The position numbers were made by a program, and so were the translations under genes. Shown in pieces: positions 9,400 to 19,677 of a stretch of DNA of 64,000 nucleotides. The notes below the pieces were generated by a model, which saw only the letters and a list, made by a program, of their open reading frames with translations, had not been told where the DNA came from and did no database searches. The DNA comes from Macrothele yani (taxonomy: Eukaryota > Arthropoda > Arachnida > Araneae > Macrothelidae). How positions within the stretch are numbered: the first letter of the stretch is position 1; each line of letters starts with the position of its first letter. The stretch spans positions 225,373,331 to 225,437,330 of the forward strand of contig CM077034.1 of assembly GCA_039090855.1 (NCBI GenBank), written 5' to 3'.

Positions 9400-10960
9400 C
9401 AGTAGCAAACAAAAGTATTTGGCGAAGCACTTTTTCAACCATAATTGTTATTCTGCTGTACCAAATCGGGTCATTTTAGGATATGATATGTGTTATTCAG
9501 TTGTAAACATGACCAACATGCAGATGGATCGGAAACCTTAACACAGATCAGGTACCGAGCTTAATCGCAAAGATCATACAAATTGACCAACAAAGAGGGT
9601 GCGTATCACATTCATTTAATGCAACGATAACAGAAAACAAGTACGAGAAGATGACAGAACAATAACTATTACTTAGTGGGATAACCACGAGACTTAATAA
9701 CAGTTGCACAACGGGCCGGCATCGAGTCCCACTGGCTTCTCGACGGTGACCTGCGGAATTTGCACCCATTCTGCAGACAGCTGGTCGAACTTCTGGGCCC
9801 TATTCCGGCAAGTTTTCTTCGCACATAGTCTCTCCAGCTCCTCCCGCATGTGCTCGATGGGGTTGAGGTCTGGAGATTGGCTTGGCCAGTCTAGAAGTGT
9901 GACCTGTTGCTGCCGGAAGGCTGCCTTCGCTACTCTGGAGGTGTGCTTCGGGTCGTTGTCTTGCTGCAGGATCCATCCGGGTGGCATGTTCTGGTTTGCC
10001 CATGGGAAGGCATCGTTGATGAGCATGTTCACGTAACTCTGGCCAGTCATTATTCCGTCAATCTTGATGACGGGGCCCATTCCATTGCGAGAGGAAGCGC
10101 CGTAAACCATGAGCGATCCTCCTTCGTGCTTGAAAGTCGGCTGAATGAACTGGGGGGGTTGAATCTCTGGCCACGCGAACGTCGTGCGTATCAGATGCCA
10201 TCACTTCTGGACAAGTTGAACTTGCTCTCGTCGGTGAGAAGCACCTTACAGTCCGCCGCGGTCCAGTGCCGATGACGGCGACTCTGGCTCGTCGATTCTT
10301 GACTCCGATGAGTGGTTTCTTGGCGGGGCCGTCTTCCATTCAATCCACCAGCAATGAAGACGACGGGAGATGGTCATTCGGCTGAAGTTCAGGTCGTCGC
10401 ATAATTCAGTGGCGATGTCGAGAGCAGTCAAGGTGGGATCAGCACAAGATCGACAGAGGATGCGTCTATCCGGACGCAACGTAGTGGAACGAGGCCTACC
10501 ACATCGCGGACTGTTCTCGACGGTCCCAGTCTTCTTATAACGTTGCAGGACAGCTGAAATGGACTGGTGTCGGATCTTCATGGCCCTCGCAATATCGGTG
10601 ATGCGCATTCCGGATTCCATCATGTTCACGGCCGCCTGGCGAGCTCCAACAGGGATCTCCGCCTTTTTACCCATTTCTGAAAACCTAAGATTGACTTATT
10701 ATCACACTACACATCACAAAACCTACAAAAAAAAAAAAAAAAAAACCCATTAATACATGCAGCAAACAAATGGGTAATAATTGGCGACTCTTGAATATGG
10801 CCCGTTTCGAACAACAAATTCGCTCCGAGTGATATACAAACTATGCGGCATTGTAACCCACAAATCAACGCATATCATATCCCAAAATGACCCGATTTGG
10901 TCCAGCAGAAAAAAATTATGGTCGAAAAAGTGTTTCGCCAAATACTTTTGTTCGCTACTG
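9400..10960 (-). mobile_element. Tc1-like transposon, 1561 bp, long TIRs, TA target site
   Basis: Ends start CAGTAGC(A/G)AACAAAAGTA and stay complementary for about 90 bp (9400-9490 against 10871-10960). TA lies on both sides (9398-9399 and 10961-10962). The insertion is in the 3' UTR of RT copy B: sequence left of 9398 and right of 10962 joins to match the intact 3' UTR of copy A around 6700. Confidence 0.92.
9694..10674 (-). pseudogene. Tc1-like transposase, frameshifted
   Basis: The N-terminal frame 10674-10246 carries the paired-type DNA-binding domain (AVNMMESGMRITDIARAMKI for helix-turn-helix 1, GRPRSTT linker). The C-terminal frame 10110-9694 has QQDNDPKHTS and WPSQSPDLNPIEH, the second Asp and third Glu of the DD34E catalytic triad. 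The first Asp (in TDESKF) is readable near 10215 in another frame. At least two frameshifts between 10110 and 10250 separate the halves. The length fits a ~340-residue transposase. The TIRs are well kept, so it could still be mobilised in trans, which is inference. Confidence 0.85.
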
Positions 10961-10962
10961 TA

Positions 10963-11290
10963 TGTAACCTACTAAGTAAAATAAGAATGCAATAATACTA
11001 AACTCACTGTGCAGAAAAGAAAACAAAATATATGAGAGGGCGATAAAGAATCAGTCTGAACTGTTTCACAGTTATTGATGCATTTTTTTTCTTTCTATAT
11101 TAATTACTTTAATAAACTGATGTATTTATAATGTAACTAATGTATTTATGGTGATAAATGAAATACAAACCTGGAAAATGAGGTATATTTGTCCTGCAAT
11201 TCCTTAAATGGTCTTGGAAAAAGTTTTGGACCCTTATATCTCATGTGATTCTATCATAAAGTTCGCATACAATTGCGTGACCACAAGGTT
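10963..11290. other. AT-rich sequence, nothing recognised
   Basis: The first bases continue the 3' UTR of RT copy B; beyond about 11000 there is AT-rich unique sequence. A 13-bp direct repeat, AGTTTTGGACCCT, sits at 11222-11234 and again at 12599-12611, bracketing the palindrome. Confidence 0.5.
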
Positions 11291-12598
11291 CTTCAGGAAG
11301 ACGCTTTGACGTCTGTAAATTCTGTTTTACACGTTCTGTAAAGTGGATACAGTCTGTGGTGGTGCATTAACTTATTCAATTAAAATATAAATAGGTTAAA
11401 AGTCCTAAAGATGTTACTTACGGAAGTGCCTGTTCAGTCCAACGTCAGTAGTTATTGAGTTTCTTTGTCCAAAGTTGTATCTTGCTTCAATATGGTCAGT
11501 TGTTAGGGTTAGTTCGAGAGCCATTTCGTCATAAGTTGTACCCTACTTCGGATATGTCCAGATGTTAGGGTTAGCTCCGTTCTGGCTGTGTCGACATCAT
11601 ATTGAATGGGTAAAGGTTTCCAGATAATAATTAAAGATTCTTGACTTAAGATTTACTATTTACATACAACTTGAAGTTCCACGTCGTACTTGGCCTTTAG
11701 GGCTATCTCGTCAATGCTGCACTCTCTTGGAAATGCTGAGGAAGTCTTCAAAGTTTGGTCAGGTTCATAAAAAATGTAAAAGCTTTAAAAGGTTCCAGTT
11801 AAAATCGTTACATACACCACCTCATACCGCCCACAGTATCAATCACCGGACGCCAAGCGTTTCACCAAGGTTCTACCCTGGCGTTTTCAACTGAGACTTT
11901 ACACCCTCTGTCGAAGTCTGCTATCTAAAAGTCTCGTGTCCCCAGTGCGCATGTTCCTCACGAGACTTTTAGATAGCAGACTTCGACAGAGGGTGTAAAG
12001 TCTCAGTTGAAAACGCCAGGGTAGACCCTAGGTGAAACGCTCGTCCGGTGATTGAGACTGTGGACGGTATGAGGTGGTGTATGTGACCATTTTAACTGGA
12101 ACCTTTTTAAAGCTTTTAAATTTTTTATGAACCTGACCAAACTTTGAAGACTTCCTCAGCAATTCTAGGAGAGTGCAGGATTGACGAGATAGCCCTAAAG
12201 GCCAAGTACGACGTGGAACTGGTATGTAAATAGTAACTCTTAACTCAAGAATCTTTAATTATTATCTGGAAACCTTTACCCATTCAATATGATGTGGACA
12301 CAGGCAGAACGGAGCTAACCCTAACATCTGGGCATATCTGAAGTAGGGTACAACTTATGACGAAATGGCTCTCAAACTAACCCTAACAAGTGACCATATT
12401 GAAGCAAGATACAACTTTGGACAAAGAAACTCAATAACTACTGACGTTGGACTGAACACGCAATTCCGTAAGTAACATCTCTAGGACTTCTAACTGATTT
12501 ATATTTTAATTGAATAAGTTAATGCACCGCCACAGACTGTATCCACTTTACAGAAGGTGTAAAACAGAACTTACAGACGTCAAAGCGTCTTCCTGAAG
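11291..12598. repeat. 1.3-kb palindrome (foldback, ~645-bp arms, 20-nt loop)
   Basis: 11291-11938 is the near-complete reverse complement of 11959-12598, with a 20-nt loop at 11939-11958. Scattered mismatches and small indels show the arms have diverged somewhat. Motifs such as GTTAGGGTTAG occur in the arms. No frame of interest. AGTTTTGGACCCT flanks it on both sides, though on the left an unpaired ~55 bp intervenes, so it may be an inserted element with a 13-bp TSD. The arms resemble no element I know. Confidence 0.9.
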
Positions 12599-12727
12599 AG
12601 TTTTGGACCCTGCTATTTAACATTTTAAATTTCTTTGATGCATTTTTTTTTATGACCATCTCCTGGAAAACTGATACGTTTCTGGAGCAGAAGGTACTTA
12701 CTTTTTTTTTTTGTTTCGCTTTTGCAG

Positions 12728-12907
12728 TTTTTGTATAGATGCTGGGAACCCCGGTACACCGTTGGGAAAATAGAAGATGAAGCACCGAAAAACCTAAAGC
12801 TGCTCAGTTACCCTTTCATTTTAACAAAGTCGACATTTCTGTCTGTGAATCGGATGACTTGGCCGACTCTTCTGGGGATCCTCATGTGGCTGCTGGACCT
12901 CAATAAG
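12728..12907 (+). CDS. NDC80: Exon of NDC80 (HEC1) kinetochore protein, CH-domain part
   Basis: A 60-codon phase-0 exon lies between a polypyrimidine acceptor (CGCTTTTGCAG, AG at 12726-12727) and a GTAGGA donor at 12908. It starts FLYRCWEPRYTVGKIEDE, then has APKNLKLLSYPFILTKS and MTWPTLLGILMWLLDLNK. This matches the calponin-homology region of NDC80, where the order FLY, P-x-Y-x-x-x-K-x-E-x-E-x-P, LGYPF-x-x-SKS, V-x-x-x-HTWP, WL-x-D is characteristic. NDC80 pairs with NUF2 in the outer kinetochore complex that binds microtubules in mitosis. No stop or frameshift is seen, so it looks functional. The upstream exon is not identified in the window. The identification is from memory of the family pattern, but the run of matches is long. 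Confidence 0.8.
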
Positions 12908-12978
12908 GTAGGAATGTTTGTATTTTGCCTGATATTTCCATGAGCATCAGACATTATAACTTTTTTTTTTTTTTTACA

Positions 12979-13096
12979 GGGTTTACACACCCCCTGGAAA
13001 ATTCCTGGAATTTGATTTCTTGTTTCTACAGGCCTGGAATAGTCCTGGAATATTTAATTGCAATGAAAAAAAAAATTGGTGAAATTGTTCAGATTG
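12979..13096 (+). mobile_element. Fragment resembling a hAT/MITE terminus
   Basis: Begins CAGGGTTTACACACCCCC and has repeated CCTGGAA phrases (CCTGGAAAATTCCTGGAAT, GGCCTGGAATAGTCCTGG), a style seen at ends of hAT-type non-autonomous elements. No matching right end was found; it abuts the hAT element at 13097. Confidence 0.35.
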
Positions 13097-13936
13097 CAGG
13101 GATCGCATTTCTCCTAAAATTCCTAATATTTTGTGACCCTCCTTAAATTCCTAAAATTATAACTAAAATTTGCTATTCTTCCTAAAATTTTCGTAAGCTT
13201 ATTTTTTAAAAATACAACCGTTATTAACGCCAATAAATTTACCATTACGGTAAGGTAAAAAGACCTGTTATTGTAGAAACACAGCCTATATGCTGTGCTG
13301 CTGAAGGGAGGGAAAATGACGCCATCGAGATGCACTTGCTTCGGGGCGGGCGCTCCACTTTTGTGCCTTCGGACAGTTTTCGAGAGTAACAAGAGATCTA
13401 AGGAAAAAGGGGAGGGGTAATTTTCACCCCTGGTTTGCGCTTTGCAGACGAACTCAGTGGCATGCAGAAGATCGTACTTTATTTTTGGACATGCCTCGTG
13501 GAACCTCCTCTTTCTGCTGATGTTTTGTTATTGTAAACCGCAGGTGGGTGGAAGCAAAGAGGAAACATGTGGTCTCCTTCCATAACCTCCGGTAATGACG
13601 ATGGGATGGTAGCTGAGTGTTATCGTGGCAGGCAGTAGAGCACATGATCATTAACCTTCCATCGTGCATCGGCGACAGCGACCTTCGATACGCAATATAT
13701 CTCGGCTCTGACTCGCTTTGACTGAACTTGCGTGAGATGCGTATGATAGTTTCTGCTTTTGCGTCTTTTATGGTGTTCTCTGTGCAGGTTCAGTTCTCTA
13801 GTGGTGACTTTTTTTTTTTTTTTCTATCTTCTGACATCCTCATAGCCAAACTTCAGGAAGTTGTCTGGTTTTGCAATATTGGAACGTGTTTTTGTACTTC
13901 CCTTTCATTTTCTGGTTAGTAATACAAGTGTTTAAG

Positions 13937-16372
13937 ATGCCTAAATCCAAAACGAAATTTCAAGATGCGTGGCTCGCCAAAGAATTGGACGGAGTGAAGT
14001 TGAAAGAATGGTGTTCTGCAACTGAAACAATATTTTCTGCTAAGTGCATATTGTGTTCAGAAATTTTCAACATTTCTAATAGTGGCTTTTCACAAGTAAA
14101 AGCGCATCATAAAGGAAAAAAACATTTGCAGAAATTTCAAAGTAAATTTCAAAATAAGTCCATCCTGTGAAAGCCTTTGGAGGACGGGATCTTCAGCCCA
14201 AAACAAATATTAGTGAAGTACTGAGTCATGATTTACAGTTGGCTAAAGCCGAAGCATTATGGGCCATGAAAGTTGCTAAGGACAATATGTCTTTTGTTTC
14301 ATGCACTGAAACAGTTGAACTTTTCAAAGAAATGTTTCCTGATTCTGCTATTGCAGCCAAAATGCAACTTAAAGAAAAAAGTTGCTTATGGGATATTACA
14401 TGGATTGTCAAAATATTTTGAAGAGGATTTGAAAAAAGACATTGCATCTAGTAGCCCAGGAAAGGTTACTGTAGCATTTGATGAAACTACAAATACACAA
14501 GTGAAACGGCAGTTGGATGTGTATCTCAGGTACTGGTCTTCAGAAATAAATTCAGTTTCTTGCCGATACCTAACAAGCGTTTTTCTGGGTCATGCAACAG
14601 CAGATATTTTGCTAAAAGCAATTCTTGATGTGTTATCATCCTTCAATATTTCGTTGAACAGAATTATTTGTGTATCCATGGACAGCCCAAATGTAAATAA
14701 GTGCTTTTTACGCAAATTCAATGAAGTTGTAAAACAAGAAACAGGCCAGAAATCTTTGGAACTAGGTTTTTGCAACCTGCGTGTTGTTAGTAATGCATTT
14801 AAAATTGTTTTGACAAGCTTAAATATAGATTTTGACGAATTTGCTACTGATATGCATTACTTTTTAAAGAGTAGTGCTGCAAGACGAGAGGATTATAAAT
14901 CTGTCAAGGATATAACATTGGTCACAGCCAAATTTCTTTTGCGTCATGTCAGCAACAGATGGTTAACCGTTGGTTCTGTAGCCCAGAGGCTCTTGGATCA
15001 ATGGCTAAATATTACAGAATATTTTTTAAACTTCTTGCCATCTCAAAAAATATTTGAAAAACAACTACGCAATTCGGCAAGGTATAAAAGAATTCACTGT
15101 TTCCTGAAAAATGAGCTAACTCTTTGCTATTTAGCATTAATTTCATTTTCACACCAAAATTTTAAAAAGTTTTCATTATGTTATCAGAGTGAAGAACCAA
15201 AAGTACACCACTTATATTCTGATTTAAATACTTTAATGAGGAATGTTATGGCTCAGTTTATCCAAGATGACGTTATTGCAGGGAAATTTGGAGAAGACCT
15301 AAAGAATGTAGATTTTGAAAACAAAAATTCATGGAAAAAACTAGGGGAGTTAGAAGTTGGTATGAAGACAAAAAATCTCCTCAGGAATGTTCAGGAGACC
15401 AGGCAGAAATTATTTCTCTTAGATGTAAGATCATCACTAATTGCAACCACAAAATATTTAAAGTCAAATTTGCCATTCTGCAATCAAAAGCTAAGAGACA
15501 TAGAAGTTTTAAAGGTAAAAGAACCAAAGAAAGAGTCAACTCAACTTTCAGTCACTGAAGGACTTTCGGAAATAACCAGAATTTCAAGCGTTTTGCATCT
15601 TTCTGAGGAACAAATTGATAGAGTAAGAGAAGAGTGGAAACTTTTAAATTCTGATAAGCCAACTCTAGATGAACTAGTGAAATTTTCAGATTAAGGGCAT
15701 ATTCCAGTGCGGATTGATCATTACTGGCGTAATATATTTAGTATTAAAGACTCTAGTGGAAAAGAAAAATACTCAAATCTTGCTAAACTCATCAAGTCAA
15801 TTTTAGTTTTACCTCATGGTAATGCTGATGCAGAAAGGGGATTTTTGGTTAACACTGCTCTGTTAAGGAAGGACAAGGCTAACTTAAAAGACTCAACTAT
15901 AACATCATTAAGAATAGTTAAAGGAGCCATTAAACACTATGGATGTGTAAGTAAAGTTCCCATAACAAGAAATTTGTTAAATAGTGTTCGTGATTCACAT
16001 AAATTTTATAAAGAGTATGTTGATAAGCTGAAGGAAGAAGAATAAAAAAAGGTAAAAGAAAGAAAGCAGAAAGAGAAGGAAAGTAAGGAAAAGCAGCTAG
16101 AGAAAAAAAGAAAAGCTGAGTTTGATGACAAAATAAAAGAAAATGATGCAGAAATAAATAGGCTTAAAAAAGATAAAGAAGCCTCCCTAGCAGTAATTCA
16201 AGAGGGAACAGAAATAATGAGAAAAGCTGTAGAAAAACAAAATACTGTTGAAATAGCAGTTGCCTCTAACTTGATCATACAAGGTTCAGCTGAAATAAAG
16301 AAAACTGAAAAGAAATTAGTTGTGGTGGAAGCAGAAAAAGATAGGCTTATCAGGAAAAGGTTGAAACAATAA
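13937..16372 (+). pseudogene. hAT-family transposase with BED-like finger and coiled-coil tail, broken
   Basis: Starts at ATG 13937 (MPKSKTKFQDAWLA). An N-terminal zinc finger of C-x2-C...H-x5-H type (AKCILCSEIF, HHKGKKH) is followed by DDE-region motifs: AFDETTNTQVKRQLDVYLRY, ICVSMDSPNVNK and LLRHVSNRWLTVGSVAQRLL. The C-terminal dimerisation block is LPHGNADAERGFLVNTALLR. Frames change near 14165 (TGA) and again near 14380. TAA stops lie at 15692-15694 and 16043-16045. After the last stop the same frame stays open to 16372 and reads as a Lys/Glu-rich coiled coil (EKKRKAEFDDKIKEND), probably the original C-terminal tail. Two frameshifts and two stops make it a pseudogene. The full product would be near 800 residues. 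Confidence 0.85.
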
Positions 16373-17363
16373 TATGAAAAAAGTAATTCAGTTAACAATT
16401 GTACATAGTTCTTGGTTTTTAATTACCTTTTTAGGATATTATAATTTAATGTGAAACCTGAAAACTTTACTGTGAAAATCGTGAATTGCTTCTGGTTCAA
16501 CAGCATATTAATGTTCAAAGTGAAACTTGAATGTGGTAAATGTACTTGAATATGATAATAACACGTGAAAAGATAAGAACTGAACATTAGAAGTAAATCA
16601 AACTTTTTAGACATTAGATGTTATGCAAAATATTTGGGTGTGAACTTCGACCATATATACTAATGGACTGCGCATTGGAAATAGCTGCATCAAAGCCGCC
16701 ATGGCTCCAACATTGGGCACGTCATCATCAGACTCCAAATTTCGTGTAAAAATGCTGTTATGATTACTAATTTACGCTGCAGAACTTCAGTGTTTTCGGT
16801 GTATTATGTGAATGCGCCTCATATATAATGAAAACTCTTCAGGTAAGTTTACTTATGAGCTATATACATGCATGATCGGGTTGTTTACATTTCGTGATTT
16901 ATAATGTGATGAACATTTGCGAAGAATTTGGAACATGCATTCCATTTTTTTTTTCTTAAGTTACTATATTTTTATATCAATAGCTGCAAGTTTCTGGTTA
17001 AGTAATTGAACTTTATTGACTTAAGTATTTAATTCGTTTCTTACCCATGAAAAATCATAGAACTTTCTTTACTATATCGGTCAGAGCAACCATAAGCACA
17101 GCAGGTGTAACCCATCTTTTTGACTGTTGTCATGTGATTTTATGTTGGAGCCAGAAATTTTGATGTCATGCGCAGTCTATCAGTATATATGGTTGAAGGG
17201 TGTGAAGCAAACTCTTTACAATGTATACAAAGTTGTTTTACTAGATGTATACAAATATACATCTAGTTTTTATTGAAATACACTCCTAAAATTTTCCTAA
17301 AATTTTTCCAAAAATTCCTAAAATTCCTACCTAAAATTTTCTAGAAGTATGCTATGATCCCTG
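16373..17363. other. 3' non-coding part of the hAT element
   Basis: AT-rich, without frames of note. It includes a GTATACAAATATACATC palindromic stretch near 17240-17265 and ends in the CCTAAAATT-rich subterminal block before the TIR. Confidence 0.55.
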
Positions 17364-17379
17364 AGATTGATTGTGCCAC

Positions 17380-18650
17380 TTTATTCTAGCCCCCTGCTGT
17401 GTCTGCTCATGATGACATCACTTCCTTCCATGGAGTGTGGAGACATAATGTCATATCTTTCATCTCGTGGGATGCTGCAGTGCAAGATGTTTGAGAGATA
17501 TATTTCCAGCCATCTTAGTTTGTGGTGTGGCAGTTGTGTGCAGTTGGAGTCACAACAACATGTGGAAATTGTTCTAGCTCCCTGCTGTGTCTGCTCATGA
17601 TGACATCACTTCCTTCCATGGAGTGTGGAGACATGATGTCATATCTTTCATCTCGTGGGATGCTGCAGTGCAAGATGTTTGAGAGATATATTTCCAGCCA
17701 TCTTAGTTTGTGGTGTAGCAGTTGTGTGCAGTTGGAGTCACAACAACATGTGGAAATTGTTCTAGCTCCCTGCTGTGTCTGCTCATGATGACACCACTTC
17801 CTTCCATGGAGTGTGGAGACATGATGTCATATCTTTCATCTCGTGGGATGCTGCAGTGCAAGATGTTTGAGAGATATATTTCCAGCCATCTTAGTTTGTG
17901 GTGTAGCAGTTGTGTGCAGTTGGAGTCACAACAACATGTGGAAATTGTTCTAGCTCCCTGCTGTGTCTGCTCATGATGACGTCACTTCCTTCCATGGAGT
18001 GTGGAGACATGATGTCATATCTTTCATCTCGTGGGATGCTGCAGTGCAAGATGTTTGAGGGTCATTTTGCAGCCACCTTGGTTTGTGGTGTAGCAGTTAT
18101 GGGCAGTTGGAGTCACAACAGCGTGTGGAAATTGTTCTAGCTCCCTGCTGTGTCTGCTCATGATGACATCACTTCCTTCCATGGAATGTGGAGACATGAT
18201 GTCATATCTTTCATCTTGTGGGATGCTGCAGTGCAAGATGTTTGAGGGTCATTTTGCAGCCACCTTGGTTTGTGGTATAGCAGTTATGGGCAGTTGGAGT
18301 CACAACAGCATGTGGAAATTGTTCTAGCTCCCTTCTGTGTCTGCCCGTGATGACATTACTTCTTTCCTTTGAGTGTAATGACATAATGCCATATCTTTCA
18401 TCTCATGTGATGCTCAAAGAAAGGTAACTTGATCACGCTAGTTACGTTAACTGAAAACTTTTACAAAAAGTTCGTAAGTTGGAAGCTTTCGACCTTATCT
18501 TAGGTCTTCATCACGCCAATGGAGGACTAAGATTGTTGCCAGATTCTACATTTGAATTTTTCGTGCAAGATGTTTGAGGGTCATAGTTCCAGCATCCTTG
18601 GTTTGTGGTATACCAGTTGCATGTAGCTGTACTCAGAGCAGCGTGCAAAA
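17380..18650. repeat. 188-bp satellite, about five copies plus a degenerate end
   Basis: Monomers begin near TCTAGCTCCCTGCTGTGTCTG at about 17380, 17569, 17757, 17945 and 18133 (188-bp spacing), then become degenerate after 18320. Open frames in it are by-products. The last monomer is interrupted at about 18416-18563 by an unrelated ~148-bp insert. Confidence 0.9.
18416..18563 (-). mobile_element. Short insert with hammerhead-like core, probable PLE 3' scrap
   Basis: Satellite sequence stops after GTGATGCTC and resumes at CGTGCAAGATGTTTGAGG. On the minus strand the insert contains TGATGA, one A, a 5-bp stem GACCT/AGGTC and GAAA (18487-18514), the same arrangement as in the PLE tail at 930-958. 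The first core base is G instead of C. It probably comes from a Penelope-like or retrozyme-type element. Confidence 0.4.
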
Positions 18651-18989
18651 ACCTTCCCACAAGTCCAAGATGGCCGTTCCTTCTAGCACACAGTTTCCTC
18701 ATTGAAATATATTGATATCTGTCAGCCTCCCTGCCTCCAGTGTGTGGGAATAGATGATTCTGGGATAGGAAGTCTTCAATGCCATAGTAAAATTGTTTTG
18801 TATTGCTATAATTGTGCTAAGTTCTAGATTGCGTCATAAAAGTTTTATCAAATTTTAAACAGGAAAATTTTGCCACTTCATTGAAGATGCGACACATGCT
18901 AAAGAACACTGTAACAGCGGAACTCGCAGGACTTCATCAAAATTCTAAGTGCATCATAAATTCCATTACAATTTGCAAAATGTAAAACA
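18651..18989. other. Unique sequence, nothing recognised
   Basis: Mixed-composition sequence between two arrays. No frame, splice pattern or repeat that I can support. Confidence 0.4.
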
Positions 18990-19675
18990 TAGTACAGTAG
19001 AGCATCGAGAATCCGAACTAATTGGGACCACTGGTAGTTCGAGAATCCGAACTAATGGGATCACTGGTAGTTCAGATTTGTAAAACAAAGTACAGTAGAG
19101 CGTCGAGAATCCGAACTTATTGGGACCACTGGTAGTTCAGATTTGAATCCGAACTAATTGGGACCACTGGTAGTTCAATAATCCAAACTGATTGAGATCC
19201 CTGGTAGTTCGGATTTGTAAAACAAAGTACAGTAGAGCGTCGAGAATCCGAACTTATTGGGACCACTGGTAGTTCAGATTTGAATCCGAACTAATTGGGA
19301 CCACTGGTAGTTCAATAATCCAAACTGATTGAGATCCCTGGTAGTTCGGATTTGTAAAACAAAGTACAGTAGAGCGTCGAGAATCCGAACTAATTGGGAC
19401 CACTGGTAGTTCAATAATCCAAACTGATTGAGATCCCTGGTAGTTCGGATTTGTAAAACAAAGTACAGTAGAGCGTCGAGAATCCAAACTAATTGGGACC
19501 ACTGGTAGTTCGGATTTGAATTCGAACAATTGGGACCACTGGTAGTTCGAGAATCCGAACTAATTGAGATCCCTGGTAGTTCGGATTTGTAAAACAAAGT
19601 ACAGTAGAGCGTCGAGAATCCGAACTAATTGGGATCGCTGGTAGTTCGGATTTGTAAAACAAAGTACAGTAAACA
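18990..19675. repeat. Tandem array built from a pogo/Tigger-like transposon end
   Basis: Irregular repeats of ACAGTAGAGCGTCGAGAATC, CGAACTAATTGGGACCACTG and GTAGTTCGGATTTGTAAAAC. The ACAGTAGA start followed by AATCCGAACTAATTGGGACC resembles TIRs of pogo/Tigger-type elements, here multiplied head to tail and in part inverted (GAATCCGAAC against GTTCGGATT). Confidence 0.65.
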
Positions 19676-19677
19676 AA

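Larger units (their letters stand above)
13097..17363 (+). mobile_element. hAT transposon, 4.27 kb
   Basis: The left end CAGGGATC at 13097 and right end GATCCCTG ending at 17363 form a short terminal inverted repeat with a hAT-type CAGGG start. AGATTG sits directly outside both ends (13091-13096 and 17364-17369); hAT elements make 8-bp TSDs, so this would be a decayed one. Both subterminal regions carry many CCTAAAATT repeats, usual for hAT transposase binding regions. The transposase lies at 13937-16045. Confidence 0.75.

Noticed and set aside
12651..12692. Upstream NDC80 exon ending TDTFLEQK before GTACTTAC
   Set aside because: It would leave an intron of only 35 bp and has no acceptor on its left; the similarity is too short.
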